Source: Deinococcus multiflagellatus (GTDB taxonomy: Bacteria; Deinococcota; Deinococci; Deinococcales; Deinococcaceae). From it: a DNA stretch of 64,000 nt. A program made the position numbers and the translations under genes. Positions 52,465 to 64,000 of this stretch are shown one piece after another (within the stretch, counting starts at the first letter, position 1; every line of letters begins with the position of its first letter). The stretch lies in NCBI RefSeq assembly GCF_020166415.1, contig NZ_JAIQXV010000001.1:124001-188000 (forward strand). Reading direction: 5' to 3'. The notes beneath the pieces are model-generated. The model ran no database searches and was not told the origin of the DNA. It worked only from the letters and a program-made list of their open reading frames with translations.

Positions 52465-53279
52465 GCTTGCGCCTTCAGTCGGGACCGGGCGACTCGGGCC
52501 ACTTCAGGCTCGGTGTCGGAGGCCAATCGAACGAGCAGGGCCGGCGGGCATTTGGCGTTATAGGCCACCCTCAGCCTGACCGATTCATCCGGGTCATTGG
52601 CCAGTTGCGCCAGCGTTTCTGGTGGGCAGGCGCGGCGAGTGGCGACCATCCAGCGGACGCGCGGGTCAGGGTCGCTGGAGAGTCGGGTCAGCACTTCTGG
52701 CGGCACGGTCTTGTTGCGCGCCACCCAGAACTTCATCTCTGGGTCCAGGGCCATCACGGCGGTCCACACTTCGGGACTGGCCCGGCCGTGGGCCGCACGC
52801 TGATAAAGCTCAGGATCAGTGCCGTTTCGCAGGTCCAGAAATTCCTGCGCACTGGCGATCTGATGGTTCCGCTCGGCTGTCCGCACCAGGCGCTGGGCCC
52901 AGTGCCGGACCCGCTGCGTTTTTCCAGTCTGCGCCAGGGCTCGCAGCTCAGCGTTCAGCTGACCCGCAAACTGGCAATGCTCGGTCCAGCGCAGGGCATG
53001 TTCTTCCCAGTAGGCCGCGCCCCACTGCAGCCCCAGCCGGAGGGTGGGCACCAGGGGATAGGTTGCGGCCAGGGCCTCTGGCAGGGCGGCGGCCCGAAGC
53101 CGCGCCTGCAGGTCGTCATGGAACCCGGCTGGATCGCCTTCCAGCAGCGTCACCATGTTGGGCAACAGCCCTATCTTGACCGGCACAAAGTCATCAGGTG
53201 GGCGCAACACCCCCCACTCGCCCTGCACCACGCCGACGGGCAGGCCAAGCGTCAACACCTGCGTAAACGGCGCCGCCAC
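52461..53279 (-). CDS. Protein with leucine-rich variant (LRV) repeats
   Basis: A 272-residue protein. The N-terminal 165 residues match nothing I know. The C-terminal part (about 175-270) has four repeats of about 24 residues of the LRV type: VARNKTVPPEVLTRLSSDPD, VATRRACPPETLAQLANDPD, VAYNAKCPPALLVRLASDTE and an incomplete last one, each with V-A-x-N/R, PP, L-x-x-L and DPD. LRV proteins form a curved helical solenoid, known near nif genes and in many unknown proteins. The GTG start follows the recG TAG stop with no gap, so it must be cotranslated. Confidence 0.8.
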   Translation of the reverse strand: MAAPFTQVLTLGLPVGVVQGEWGVLRPPDDFVPVKIGLLPNMVTLLEGDPAGFHDDLQARLRAAALPEALAATYPLVPTLRLGLQWGAAYWEEHALRWTEHCQFAGQLNAELRALAQTGKTQRVRHWAQRLVRTAERNHQIASAQEFLDLRNGTDPELYQRAAHGRASPEVWTAVMALDPEMKFWVARNKTVPPEVLTRLSSDPDPRVRWMVATRRACPPETLAQLANDPDESVRLRVAYNAKCPPALLVRLASDTEPEVARVARSRLKAQA

Positions 53280-55619
<2,340 letters not shown>

Positions 55620-55628
55620 CGCCCGCCC

Positions 55629-55634
55629 AGGCTA
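55629..55634 (-). promoter_or_regulatory. -10 box of the recG operon
   Basis: TAGCCT on the minus strand, 9 nt before the ATG at 55619; leaderless type. Confidence 0.45.
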
Positions 55635-55683
55635 GCAGAGGGGGCCGGGCCGGACGGGGGAGACGGGCACCATCGCCCGGAGC

Positions 55684-56277
55684 CTAGTTCAGCAGTTTGG
55701 CTTCGCGCGGCACATAGCCCAGCAGCACGTCCAGGCGGTCGCCCAGCGTGGGGGCGCGCAGGGCGTCTTCGCGCTGCTCAGGTGTCAGCGGCAGGCTGGC
55801 GGCAGCAAAGCTGGCCAGCAGCAGCGGCTCACTGGGCGCGGCGCGGCGCAGGGCCTCACCTTCTTCGGGGCGCAGGCGAATCAGGGCCGAGAGCAGCTCG
55901 CCCGCCGAGACCCGCTCCACCTCAGTGTCGTCGCCTGCCAGGGGCCACAGCCGCACGTCGGCGGACAGATACGGCTGGTCGAAGTGAAAGCGCTCGATCT
56001 CAAAGCGCTCGCCCCCCGTGACCAGGATGGTGCTGGTGCCGTCCTCGTGGCCCTGCGCCTGGCGCAGCGAGGCCAGTGTGCCCACCCGCGACACCCGCTC
56101 GTGAAACGGCCTGTCCGACTCTTCTGAGGACACCACGATACGCACGATGCCAAAGGGGCTCCCGCTGGCCTGCACGTCTGCCAGCAGGGCCCGGTACCGG
56201 GGTTCAAAGACGTACAGCGGCAGCAGTACGCCTGGAAACAGCACCAGCTTGGGCAGAGGAAACAGCGGAACGCGCAT
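55684..56277 (-). CDS. LON substrate-binding domain protein (no protease part)
   Basis: The 197-residue protein is only the N-terminal LON/PUA-like domain: it starts [30 protein letters not shown], the standard opening (FPL..vLfPg...pL.iFE.RY), and has FGIVRI and GTLASLRQ as in the domain, then a helical tail rich in Leu and Ala. There is no ATPase or Ser-Lys protease domain. Stand-alone LON-domain proteins are common and of unknown role. Upstream, CATAAC 5 nt before the ATG is a weak -10 candidate. Confidence 0.9.
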   Translation of the reverse strand: MRVPLFPLPKLVLFPGVLLPLYVFEPRYRALLADVQASGSPFGIVRIVVSSEESDRPFHERVSRVGTLASLRQAQGHEDGTSTILVTGGERFEIERFHFDQPYLSADVRLWPLAGDDTEVERVSAGELLSALIRLRPEEGEALRRAAPSEPLLLASFAAASLPLTPEQREDALRAPTLGDRLDVLLGYVPREAKLLN

Positions 56278-56390
56278 ACGCCGTTATGGTGCCCCCCAGG
56301 CGCGCCCGGAACTTGAGCGCAGCCCACACACCACCGGGAAAAACGTCAACCGTTTCTGCATGGGCGCTTAAACCTCGCCCCACAAGCTCA

Positions 56391-57218
56391 TCAGTCCGCT
56401 TTGGCCGGACGCTTCGCCGTGCGGCGCCGCTTGGGCGGGGGCGGCGGCGGGGCGCCCCAGGCCGCCAGCTCGGCCTCGCTGACCCCCAAGGCCAGCAGCG
56501 CCGCGCTGTCCTGCGGGGTCAGCGGGGCCTGGGCCAGCAGGTCCGGGCGCCGGGCCAGGGTGCGCCGCAAGGCCTGCTCGCGCCGCCACGCCGCCACCGC
56601 CGCGTGGTTGCCGCCGCGCAGCACCTCGGGCACCGCGTGGCCGTTCCATTCGGGCGGGCGGGTGTATTCGGGGTAATCCAGCAGCCCCGAACTGAACGAG
56701 TCCATCTGGTGCGATTCTGGGTCGCCCAGCACGCCGGGCCGCAGGCGCGCCACCGCTTCCAGCACGCAGGCGGCCGCTGCCTCGCCGCCCATCATCACGA
56801 AGTCGCCAATGCTGAGTTCCCGCGTGACCAGGGTCTCCACGCGGGCGTCAAAGCCCTCGTAGCGGCCACAGAGAAAGGCGAGGTGGCGTTTGCCCGCCAG
56901 TTCCTCGGCCACCGCCTGGGTGAAGGGCTGGCCGGCCGGGCTGAAGAGAATCACCTCGTCGGCCGGGGGGAGGCTCTCCAGGGCACGCTGGGCGACATCC
57001 ACCCGGATCACCATGCCGGCGCCGCCGCCGTACGGGGTGTCGTCCACCTTCAGGTGCTTGTTCTGGGCGAAGTCGCGCAGGTTCACCAGCTGCACGTCAA
57101 TCAGGCCCCGGGCCGCCGCCTTGCCCAGAATCGCTTCCTGCGCAAAGGGAAAGAGCAACTCGGGGAACAGCGTCAGGAACGAGAAGGACAGGGGTGTGGG
57201 CGGGGCCTCAGTCGTCAC
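56391..57218 (-). CDS. trmD: tRNA (guanine-37-N1)-methyltransferase
   Basis: TrmD methylates G37 of tRNAs next to the anticodon, using SAM, to prevent frameshifts. The 275-residue SPOUT enzyme has [10 protein letters not shown] at the start, [12 protein letters not shown] near 60, [12 protein letters not shown] near 116 and [14 protein letters not shown] near 135 (trefoil knot), then [21 protein letters not shown] Pro/Lys/Arg-rich tail of about 20 residues is extra. Its start overlaps the rimM stop by 11 bases. It is the last gene of the rpsP-khpA-rimM-trmD block. Confidence 0.97.
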   Translation of the reverse strand: MTTEAPPTPLSFSFLTLFPELLFPFAQEAILGKAAARGLIDVQLVNLRDFAQNKHLKVDDTPYGGGAGMVIRVDVAQRALESLPPADEVILFSPAGQPFTQAVAEELAGKRHLAFLCGRYEGFDARVETLVTRELSIGDFVMMGGEAAAACVLEAVARLRPGVLGDPESHQMDSFSSGLLDYPEYTRPPEWNGHAVPEVLRGGNHAAVAAWRREQALRRTLARRPDLLAQAPLTPQDSAALLALGVSEAELAAWGAPPPPPPKRRRTAKRPAKAD

Positions 57219-57753
57219 GGTCGGGTTCGGCGTCGCCCAGCAGGTTCTCCGGGGCGTCCTCGGTGAGCGTGATGGCGCGCGGGCGCCGCTTGTCGTTCAG
57301 TTCCACCACCACATACGGCGCCTGCAGCGGCACAAACGACTCGCCGCCCGGGTGGCGCACCACCAGCAGGTCCTGATGCCCGCCGTCCAGGGCGTCGGTG
57401 ACCTCGCCCAGCACCTCGCCCGAGGCGCCGTGGACAGCCAGGCCGCGCAGTTCGTGGTAGTAGTACACGCCCTCTTCGGGTTCGGGCAGTTCATCGTCGG
57501 CGGCGTACACCTGCAGGCCGCGCAGGTCCTCGGCGGCCTCGCGCGTGGTCACGCCCGCCAGCCCCAGCGCCACCCCGGGCGAGAGGGGCTCGGCCTTGGT
57601 GACCCGCAGCCAGCCCCGGCCCTCCACGTACACCCGCTTTAAGGCCAGCAGCTGCTCCGGATCCCCCAGCACATACACCTTGACGCCGCCGCGCACCCCG
57701 TGTGGCCCCAGAAAGTGCCCCAGCCGGGTGCGGTCCTGTTCGCCCCCGCTCAC
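57208..57753 (-). CDS. rimM: Ribosome maturation factor RimM
   Basis: RimM binds ribosomal protein S19 and helps fold the 30S head. The 181-residue protein shows [22 protein letters not shown] at the N terminus, a linker, then the PRC-barrel part with [26 protein letters not shown] and [14 protein letters not shown]. The GTG at 57753 overlaps the khpA stop (GTGA). The last 15 residues are acidic. Confidence 0.96.
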   Translation of the reverse strand: MSGGEQDRTRLGHFLGPHGVRGGVKVYVLGDPEQLLALKRVYVEGRGWLRVTKAEPLSPGVALGLAGVTTREAAEDLRGLQVYAADDELPEPEEGVYYYHELRGLAVHGASGEVLGEVTDALDGGHQDLLVVRHPGGESFVPLQAPYVVVELNDKRRPRAITLTEDAPENLLGDAEPDRDD

Positions 57754-57989
57754 GCTTTGCGGGGGGCGTCTAGGTCCACGTTCAGGCGCTCGCGGGGGTC
57801 GGCGGCGGCGCGCACCAGCGTGCGAATGGCCTGAATCACGCGGCCCTGGCGGCCGATCAGGCGCCCTTCCTCACCGGGGCCCACGCGCACGACCACGGTG
57901 GGGCCACGCCGCGCGGCGCGCACCAGCGCCGGCTGGTCCACCACGCTCTGCGCGAGGTACAGGGTCAGTTCCACGGGATCGGTTTTCAT
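57750..57989 (-). CDS. khpA: KH-domain RNA-binding protein KhpA
   Basis: A 79-residue single KH-domain protein with the GxxG loop IGRQGRVI in GRLIGRQGRVIQAIRTLVRAAA. KhpA with KhpB binds many RNAs and affects cell division and elongation in Gram-positive bacteria; it almost always sits between rpsP and rimM, as here. I take the ATG at 57989, because TAGAAT sits 7 nt before it and overlaps an earlier in-frame ATG at 57998. The gene thus has its own promoter after the rpsP terminator. Confidence 0.93.
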   Translation of the reverse strand: MKTDPVELTLYLAQSVVDQPALVRAARRGPTVVVRVGPGEEGRLIGRQGRVIQAIRTLVRAAADPRERLNVDLDAPRKA

Positions 57990-57996
57990 GGCGGGC

Positions 57997-58002
57997 ATTC
58001 TA
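57997..58002 (-). promoter_or_regulatory. -10 box of the khpA-rimM-trmD genes
   Basis: TAGAAT on the minus strand, 7 nt before the ATG at 57989. The earlier ATG at 57998 lies inside the box and so cannot be used on this transcript. Confidence 0.55.
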
Positions 58003-58018
58003 CCGCCTCCAGGGCCGC

Positions 58019-58067
58019 GCGCAGGACAACAAAAAAAGCCCCCCGGGTTAGGGAGCTTGTCCTGCGC
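58019..58067 (-). terminator. Terminator after rpsP with an outer enclosing stem
   Basis: On the minus strand a stem (AGCTCCC with GGGGGCT-type pairing, 58036-58056) is followed by seven T, a good intrinsic terminator. It is enclosed by a perfect 11-bp outer repeat, GCGCAGGACAA at 58019-58029 and TTGTCCTGCGC at 58057-58067, in which the T-run is part of the loop. Confidence 0.8.
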
Positions 58068-58077
58068 AGCGCACCGC

Positions 58078-58326
58078 TTAAGCGACTTTCACACCCTGGC
58101 TCTTGAGCAGGCGGCGGGCGGTGTTGGTGGGCTGGGCGCCCTGGGCAATCCAGTGGGCGGCGCGCTCGGCGTCCACCTTCAGGTAGTTTTCAGTGGTCTT
58201 GCGGGGGTCGTAGTAGCCCAGGCTCTCGATGTAACCGCCGTCGCGGGGGCGGCGGGCATCGGTGACCACGATGCGGTAGTGGGGGTTGTGGGTGGAACCA
58301 AAACGGGACAGGCGAATCTTAACCAT
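58078..58326 (-). CDS. rpsP: 30S ribosomal protein S16
   Basis: S16 helps assemble the 30S body. The 82-residue protein starts [30 protein letters not shown] and has [11 protein letters not shown] and [10 protein letters not shown], all typical. The ATG at 58326 follows CCGAGG at a 9-base distance; an ATG at 58335 is in frame but not conserved. First gene of the rpsP block. Confidence 0.97.
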   Translation of the reverse strand: MVKIRLSRFGSTHNPHYRIVVTDARRPRDGGYIESLGYYDPRKTTENYLKVDAERAAHWIAQGAQPTNTARRLLKSQGVKVA

Positions 58327-58466
58327 GACAAACAACCTCGGAGGGGGGGTTTTGAGGGTACAGCGCCCGCTAGGATCACGGGGGTCATGCGCCCGTCAGC
58401 AGCCAACCGGGGTGCGCACCGAAGAAGGGTAGCAAATGCGCTGTAGAACGGCAAGGTGCCCCAGCG

Positions 58467-59953
58467 CTAGAACGGCGGCGGAATCACCTGCTGGCCCCGG
58501 CGCAGCTGGAACGCCATGCTGTCGGGGCCAATGATGGAGCTGCCGCCCACGGTGCCCAGCGGGGTGCCGCGCGTCACCCGGTCGCCCGTGTTCACGTACT
58601 TGTCGCGCAGGCCCAGGTACACCGTGACCAGCGAACCGTGGTCCAGCAGCACCACCCCGCCCAGCGAGGCGTAAAAGGTCGAACTGAGCACATTGCCGTC
58701 CTGCGCGGCGACCACCTGCGTGGCGCCAGACAGCACCACCCATGGCGTGCCCCCCGAGCCATACGGCGCGCTGACCCGTCCGCCCGGCAGCGGAAAGCCC
58801 ATCGGGCCGGTCTGGGCGGGCAGGGGGGCCAGCTGCACCTCGGCCTGCTGCTGCGCTTGTTCCACTTGCTGCTGGCGCTGCTTCAGCGCCGCCTGCTCCT
58901 GCTGCAGCTGCGACTCGCGCTGGCGCTGCTGGTCCAGGCGTTGCTGGGCTTGCTGGGCCGCGGCACGCTCGGCTGAGGCCCGCGCCGCTGCGGCGCGGTT
59001 GGCCTCGGCGCGGGCCGCCGCCGCCGCACGTTCACGGGCCACCCTCTCCTGCTCGGCGCGGATGCGCGCGAGGCGTTCGGCTTCCTGCCGGGCCCGCTCC
59101 TGCGCTTCACGGATGCGCCGCGCTTCGGCCTCGCGGCGACGGCGCTCCTCTTCCAGCTTGCGGCGGCGTTCCTCGGCCAGGCGGGCCTGCTCGGCCTGCA
59201 CCTGCCCCACCAGCTGGTCAATGGTGCGTGCGGCCAGAGCCTGCTCGGCCTGCCGCTGGGCGGCCAGCGTGCGCTGCCCCTGCTCACTGGCACGCAGCTG
59301 CGCGAGCAGGGTGTTCTGCTCGGCGCGCTGGGCCTGCAGCGCCCGCAGCTTGCCCTGGCGCTGGGCCTGCAGGGTGCGCAACTCCTGCGCCTGCTGGGTT
59401 TGCAGGGCGCGCTGCTGCGCCAGCACCTTGACATCGGCCGCCAGGGTCTGAATGACGCGGGTGTTGTATTCGCCCGCGCGGTTGGCATACTGCAGCCGGA
59501 TCAGGAGGTCCGAGAGGCTGCGCGACTGCGAGAGCAGCTGCAGGTAGCGCCCGGAGCGGTCCCGGTACTGCAGCCGCAGAATCTCGCGCACGTCGCCCTG
59601 CAGCCGCGTCACGCGCGCCTGGGTTACTTTGAGCTGACTGCCGGTGTCGGCCAGGGCCCGCTCGGCCAGGGCCACGCGGGCGGTGGCGGTGGCCAGTTCG
59701 TTTTCCAGCTGCCCGGCGCGCCGGGTCAGGTCGTCCAGGCGGCCCAGCGTCTGGCGCTGCTGCGCGCTGAGGCTGGCAATCGCCCGCCGCGCCTGCTCGA
59801 TCTGCGCCACCTTCTGGGCATTCAGGTCGCGCTGCTGCTGCAGTTCGCGCTGCAGGCTTTGCAGCCGCTCGCTGGTGGTCTGCGCCAGTCCGGCCTGCGG
59901 CACCCCCGCCAGCAGGGCCACGGCCAGCAGCGCCGCCGCGCGCTGAGGGCGCT

Positions 59954-59957
<4 letters not shown>
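58467..59957 (-). CDS. EnvC-like murein hydrolase activator with degenerate LytM domain
   Basis: The 496-residue exported protein has a signal peptide ending GLAQ, then long coiled coils (about 28-250 and 265-385; repeated Gln, Arg, Ala, Glu heptads). A C-terminal M23/LytM domain follows (about 400-496) with GGRVSAPYGSGG and GVVLLDHGSLVTVYLGL. The metal ligands of active M23 enzymes are missing: the usual H...D, YAHL and HxH read as VVLSG, YLGL and SMAFQ. This is the EnvC state, an activator of amidases rather than a hydrolase. Its ATG overlaps the ftsX stop, so it is made with FtsEX, its known partner. Confidence 0.92.
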
Positions 59958-60817
<860 letters not shown>

Positions 60818-60844
60818 GGCTGGCCACCGGCCAGGGTGACAGTT

Positions 60845-60903
60845 GATGGTAGATGGTTGACGGAGAACAGCCCCACGCCATCAACCCTCAACCGTCTACC
60901 ATC
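60845..60903 (-). repeat. Inverted repeat between ftsE and ftsX
   Basis: GATGGTAGATGGTTGA at 60845-60860 pairs with TCAACCGTCTACCATC at 60888-60903 with one mismatch (G-T in RNA). GTTGATGG at 60842-60849 can alternatively pair with CCATCAAC at 60878-60885, so two competing hairpins are possible. Confidence 0.65.
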
Positions 60904-60932
60904 CACAGGCCGCACAGCGGCCTTTACCCCCC

Positions 60933-61616
<684 letters not shown>

Positions 61617-61755
61617 GCCGCACCCCGCAAGGAGAGGCGCAGCGGCAAGGCGGTGCGGTTGGTCATGCTCGCGGCCCAGCATAGCCTGGATGGTGGTGGG
61701 GGCGGTGAAAGGGGGAGGGGGGCTTTTTGTTGGGGCGAGGTCGTTTGCTGGCTTT

Positions 61756-62248
61756 GCCCCACCCCCCCAGCCCCCCTACCCCGGAGGGGCAGGGGGGAGT
61801 ACCGCTGCGCTCGGCAAACGTTGACTGACGGTTCGGGGCAGCTTGCCTTCGCCCCGCGTTGTACGCCGTGGCCTGCCTCCGCCCATCGCCGTACGCCCGC
61901 GCGCTGCGCGCACGACGGCTTCCGTTGCTCGCCCCGTAGGGGTGAAGGGCATGAACGCTTAAGACACGAGGTTCTACTTTTGAAAGGCAAAAGCCGCTGT
62001 TGCCTCTGCTGCTGTTCAAAGTAGAACCTTCTGGGCCGCACCAAGACAGCTTGCCCCTCTACCGCCCAGGTCCAGACGAGGCCGTCGTGCCCGAAGGGCG
62101 CGGGCCATTGCGCGTCACCAGCGGATGGCGTCGAGGCCGGACACGTCACTTGGTCGCGCAACCCCAGCCGACGCCAGTAGAAACTCTTGCCCAGCGCAGC
62201 GCCGCTCCCCCCTGCCCCTCTGGGGTAGGGGGGCTGGGGGGGTGGGGC
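61756..62248. repeat. Long inverted repeat with about 60-bp arms
   Basis: The left arm (61756-61816) and the right arm (62187-62248) are near-perfect reverse complements. Shared parts include CCCCACCCCCCCAGCCCCCC, TACCCC, GAGGGGCAGGGGGGAG and GCTGCGCT. Only a few mismatches occur (for example GGAG against AGAG in the middle). About 370 bases lie between. It looks like a composite or MITE-like element, or two copies of one short repeat in opposite direction. Confidence 0.75.
61969..62029. repeat. Inner hairpin within the long inverted repeat
   Basis: AGGTTCTACTTT at 61969-61980 and AAAGTAGAACCT at 62018-62029 pair perfectly (12 bp), extended by TTTGAA and TTCAAA with a bulge. A smaller AGGC/GCCT stem lies inside. 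Confidence 0.7.
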
Positions 62249-62317
62249 CACACGCAGGCTAAACACAAACCACCCCCCCCTGTAACAGCCGCCCCCTTTG
62301 ATCTCATCCTCAAGCAC

Positions 62318-62323
62318 TATCCT
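62318..62323 (+). promoter_or_regulatory. -10 box of ctpA
   Basis: TATCCT, 7 nt before the GTG at 62331; it fixes the start and indicates a leaderless GTG mRNA. Confidence 0.55.
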
Positions 62324-62330
62324 GCACCCC

Positions 62331-63647
<1,317 letters not shown>

Positions 63648-63655
63648 GGGCAAAG

Positions 63656-63689
63656 AAAAGAGGGCGGCTCCGGGAGGGGCCGCTCTTTT
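63656..63689. terminator. Terminator between ctpA and nadE
   Basis: AAAAGAG-GG-CGGC at 63656-63668 pairs with GCCG-CTCTTTT at 63679-63689. The T-run on the right and A-run on the left make it work in both directions, as expected between convergent genes. Confidence 0.85.
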
Positions 63690-63725
63690 GTGTGCTTCCA
63701 GCTCGGCGTTCCTGCGCCTCCGTTC

Positions 63726-64000
63726 CTACGCCTTCTCCGGGCGCTCCTGCACCTGCCACCAGTCGTCGAACGGTGAGACCGGCTGCGCGCGCTTGTGGCG
63801 GGTGGCGAGGTACAGCCCTTCCAGGCGCGCGGCCACCTCGCCTGGCACCGGCTGGCCTTCCAGATAATCGTCAATTTGCGTGTAGGTCACGCCCAGGGCG
63901 GCCTCGTCGGGCAGGCCGGGGCGGTCGTCTTCCAGGTCGGCGGTGGGCACCTTCTGCCACGTTTCGGGCGGGGCGCCCAGCTCGGCCAGCAGCGCCGCGC
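63726..64000 (-). CDS. nadE: Ammonia-dependent NAD+ synthetase (partial, 5' end outside window)
   Basis: This is the C-terminal 91 residues of NadE, which amidates nicotinate adenine dinucleotide to NAD, the last step of NAD synthesis. [35 protein letters not shown] and [14 protein letters not shown] correspond closely to the end of E. coli NadE (PTADL.D..P...DE..LG..Y..IDDYLEG, then HKR..P....DD.W). The rest of the gene lies to the right of the window. Confidence 0.95.
   Translation of the reverse strand, partial: AALLAELGAPPETWQKVPTADLEDDRPGLPDEAALGVTYTQIDDYLEGQPVPGEVAARLEGLYLATRHKRAQPVSPFDDWWQVQERPEKA

Larger units (their letters stand above)
61617..62317. other. 700-bp divergent gap between ftsE and ctpA
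   Basis: No gene is seen. It is built around the long inverted repeat and inner hairpin listed separately. The flanks have C-runs (eight C at 62273-62280). Promoters of both divergent genes must lie at its edges; only the ctpA box is clear. Confidence 0.55.

Noticed and set aside
62265..62285. Eight-C run near ctpA as a phase-variation switch
   Set aside because: It lies upstream of the -10 box, outside coding sequence, in a stretch generally rich in C; no evidence of variation.

Overview
The window is a 64 kb piece of a high-GC (roughly 70%) bacterial chromosome that looks like Deinococcus. The case rests on gene content: a LysW-type lysine pathway (lysT, lysU, lysW, lysX), OmpH/Skp pairs, DinB and erythromycin-esterase family proteins, and a promoter habit in which a TANNNT box lies 5-9 nt before the start codon, giving leaderless mRNAs (a known Deinococcus feature). 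I saw no insertion sequence, prophage, CRISPR array, rRNA or tRNA. The one clearly foreign-looking gene is a low-GC nuclease-like CDS at 12668-13252.

Layout. 1-2.8 kb: hydrolase, DinB protein, histidine phosphatase, an 870-bp gap and a small stress-type protein (all minus). 3.1-9.5 kb: icd; a histidyl-tRNA synthetase gene with a His-rich upstream ORF; then the NAD genes nadA, nadC and nadB (minus). 9.6-13.3 kb: small membrane protein, a Panacea-domain/2-TM protein pair that resembles a toxin-antitoxin system, a radical SAM/B12 protein, and the AT-rich nuclease-like gene. 13.3-16.9 kb (minus): aquaporin, erythromycin esterase family protein, secreted lipase. 17.2-20.9 kb: lysine cluster lysT-ridA-lysU-zinc ribbon-lysW-lysX; this LysW lacks all the cysteines of its zinc knuckle. 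20.9-31.4 kb: CBS-ACT protein, two OmpH chaperones, flavin-type proteins, MFS transporter, RluA-type pseudouridine synthase, M48 protease with a DUF898 membrane protein, gamma-carbonic-anhydrase-like protein and an SDR. 31.7-35.5 kb: complete Fe(III) ABC importer. 35.5-41.2 kb: two-component system followed by a 1137-residue GH18/NodB/GT2 fusion enzyme.

41.3-52.1 kb: secreted unknown, low-affinity iron permease family protein, ComEA-like HhH protein, AI-2E family permease, DedA/VTT protein coupled to a GH15 glucoamylase, cupredoxin, ROK glucokinase coupled to glucose-6-phosphate dehydrogenase, and PAP2 phosphatase. Two gaps here carry copies of one dispersed intergenic repeat. 52.1-58.3 kb (minus): recG with an LRV-repeat protein and a HAD-like protein downstream, a LON-domain protein, then the classic rpsP-khpA-rimM-trmD block. 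58.5-61.6 kb: ftsE-ftsX-envC-like cell-division module. 61.6-62.3 kb: a divergent gap with a 60-bp inverted repeat. Then a CtpA-type S41 protease and the 3' part of nadE at the right edge.

How the genes work together. NAD synthesis appears at both ends (nadBCA, nadE). The lysine cluster holds the homoaconitase, the carrier protein and its ligase, but not the later LysZ/Y/J/K steps. FtsEX plus the EnvC-like coiled-coil protein forms a septal murein-hydrolase control module. The Fe(III) importer and the low-affinity permease suggest iron uptake. Glucoamylase, ROK kinase and Zwf would route glucan glucose into the oxidative pentose phosphate pathway. All functions are inferred from sequence by eye; no database search was run.
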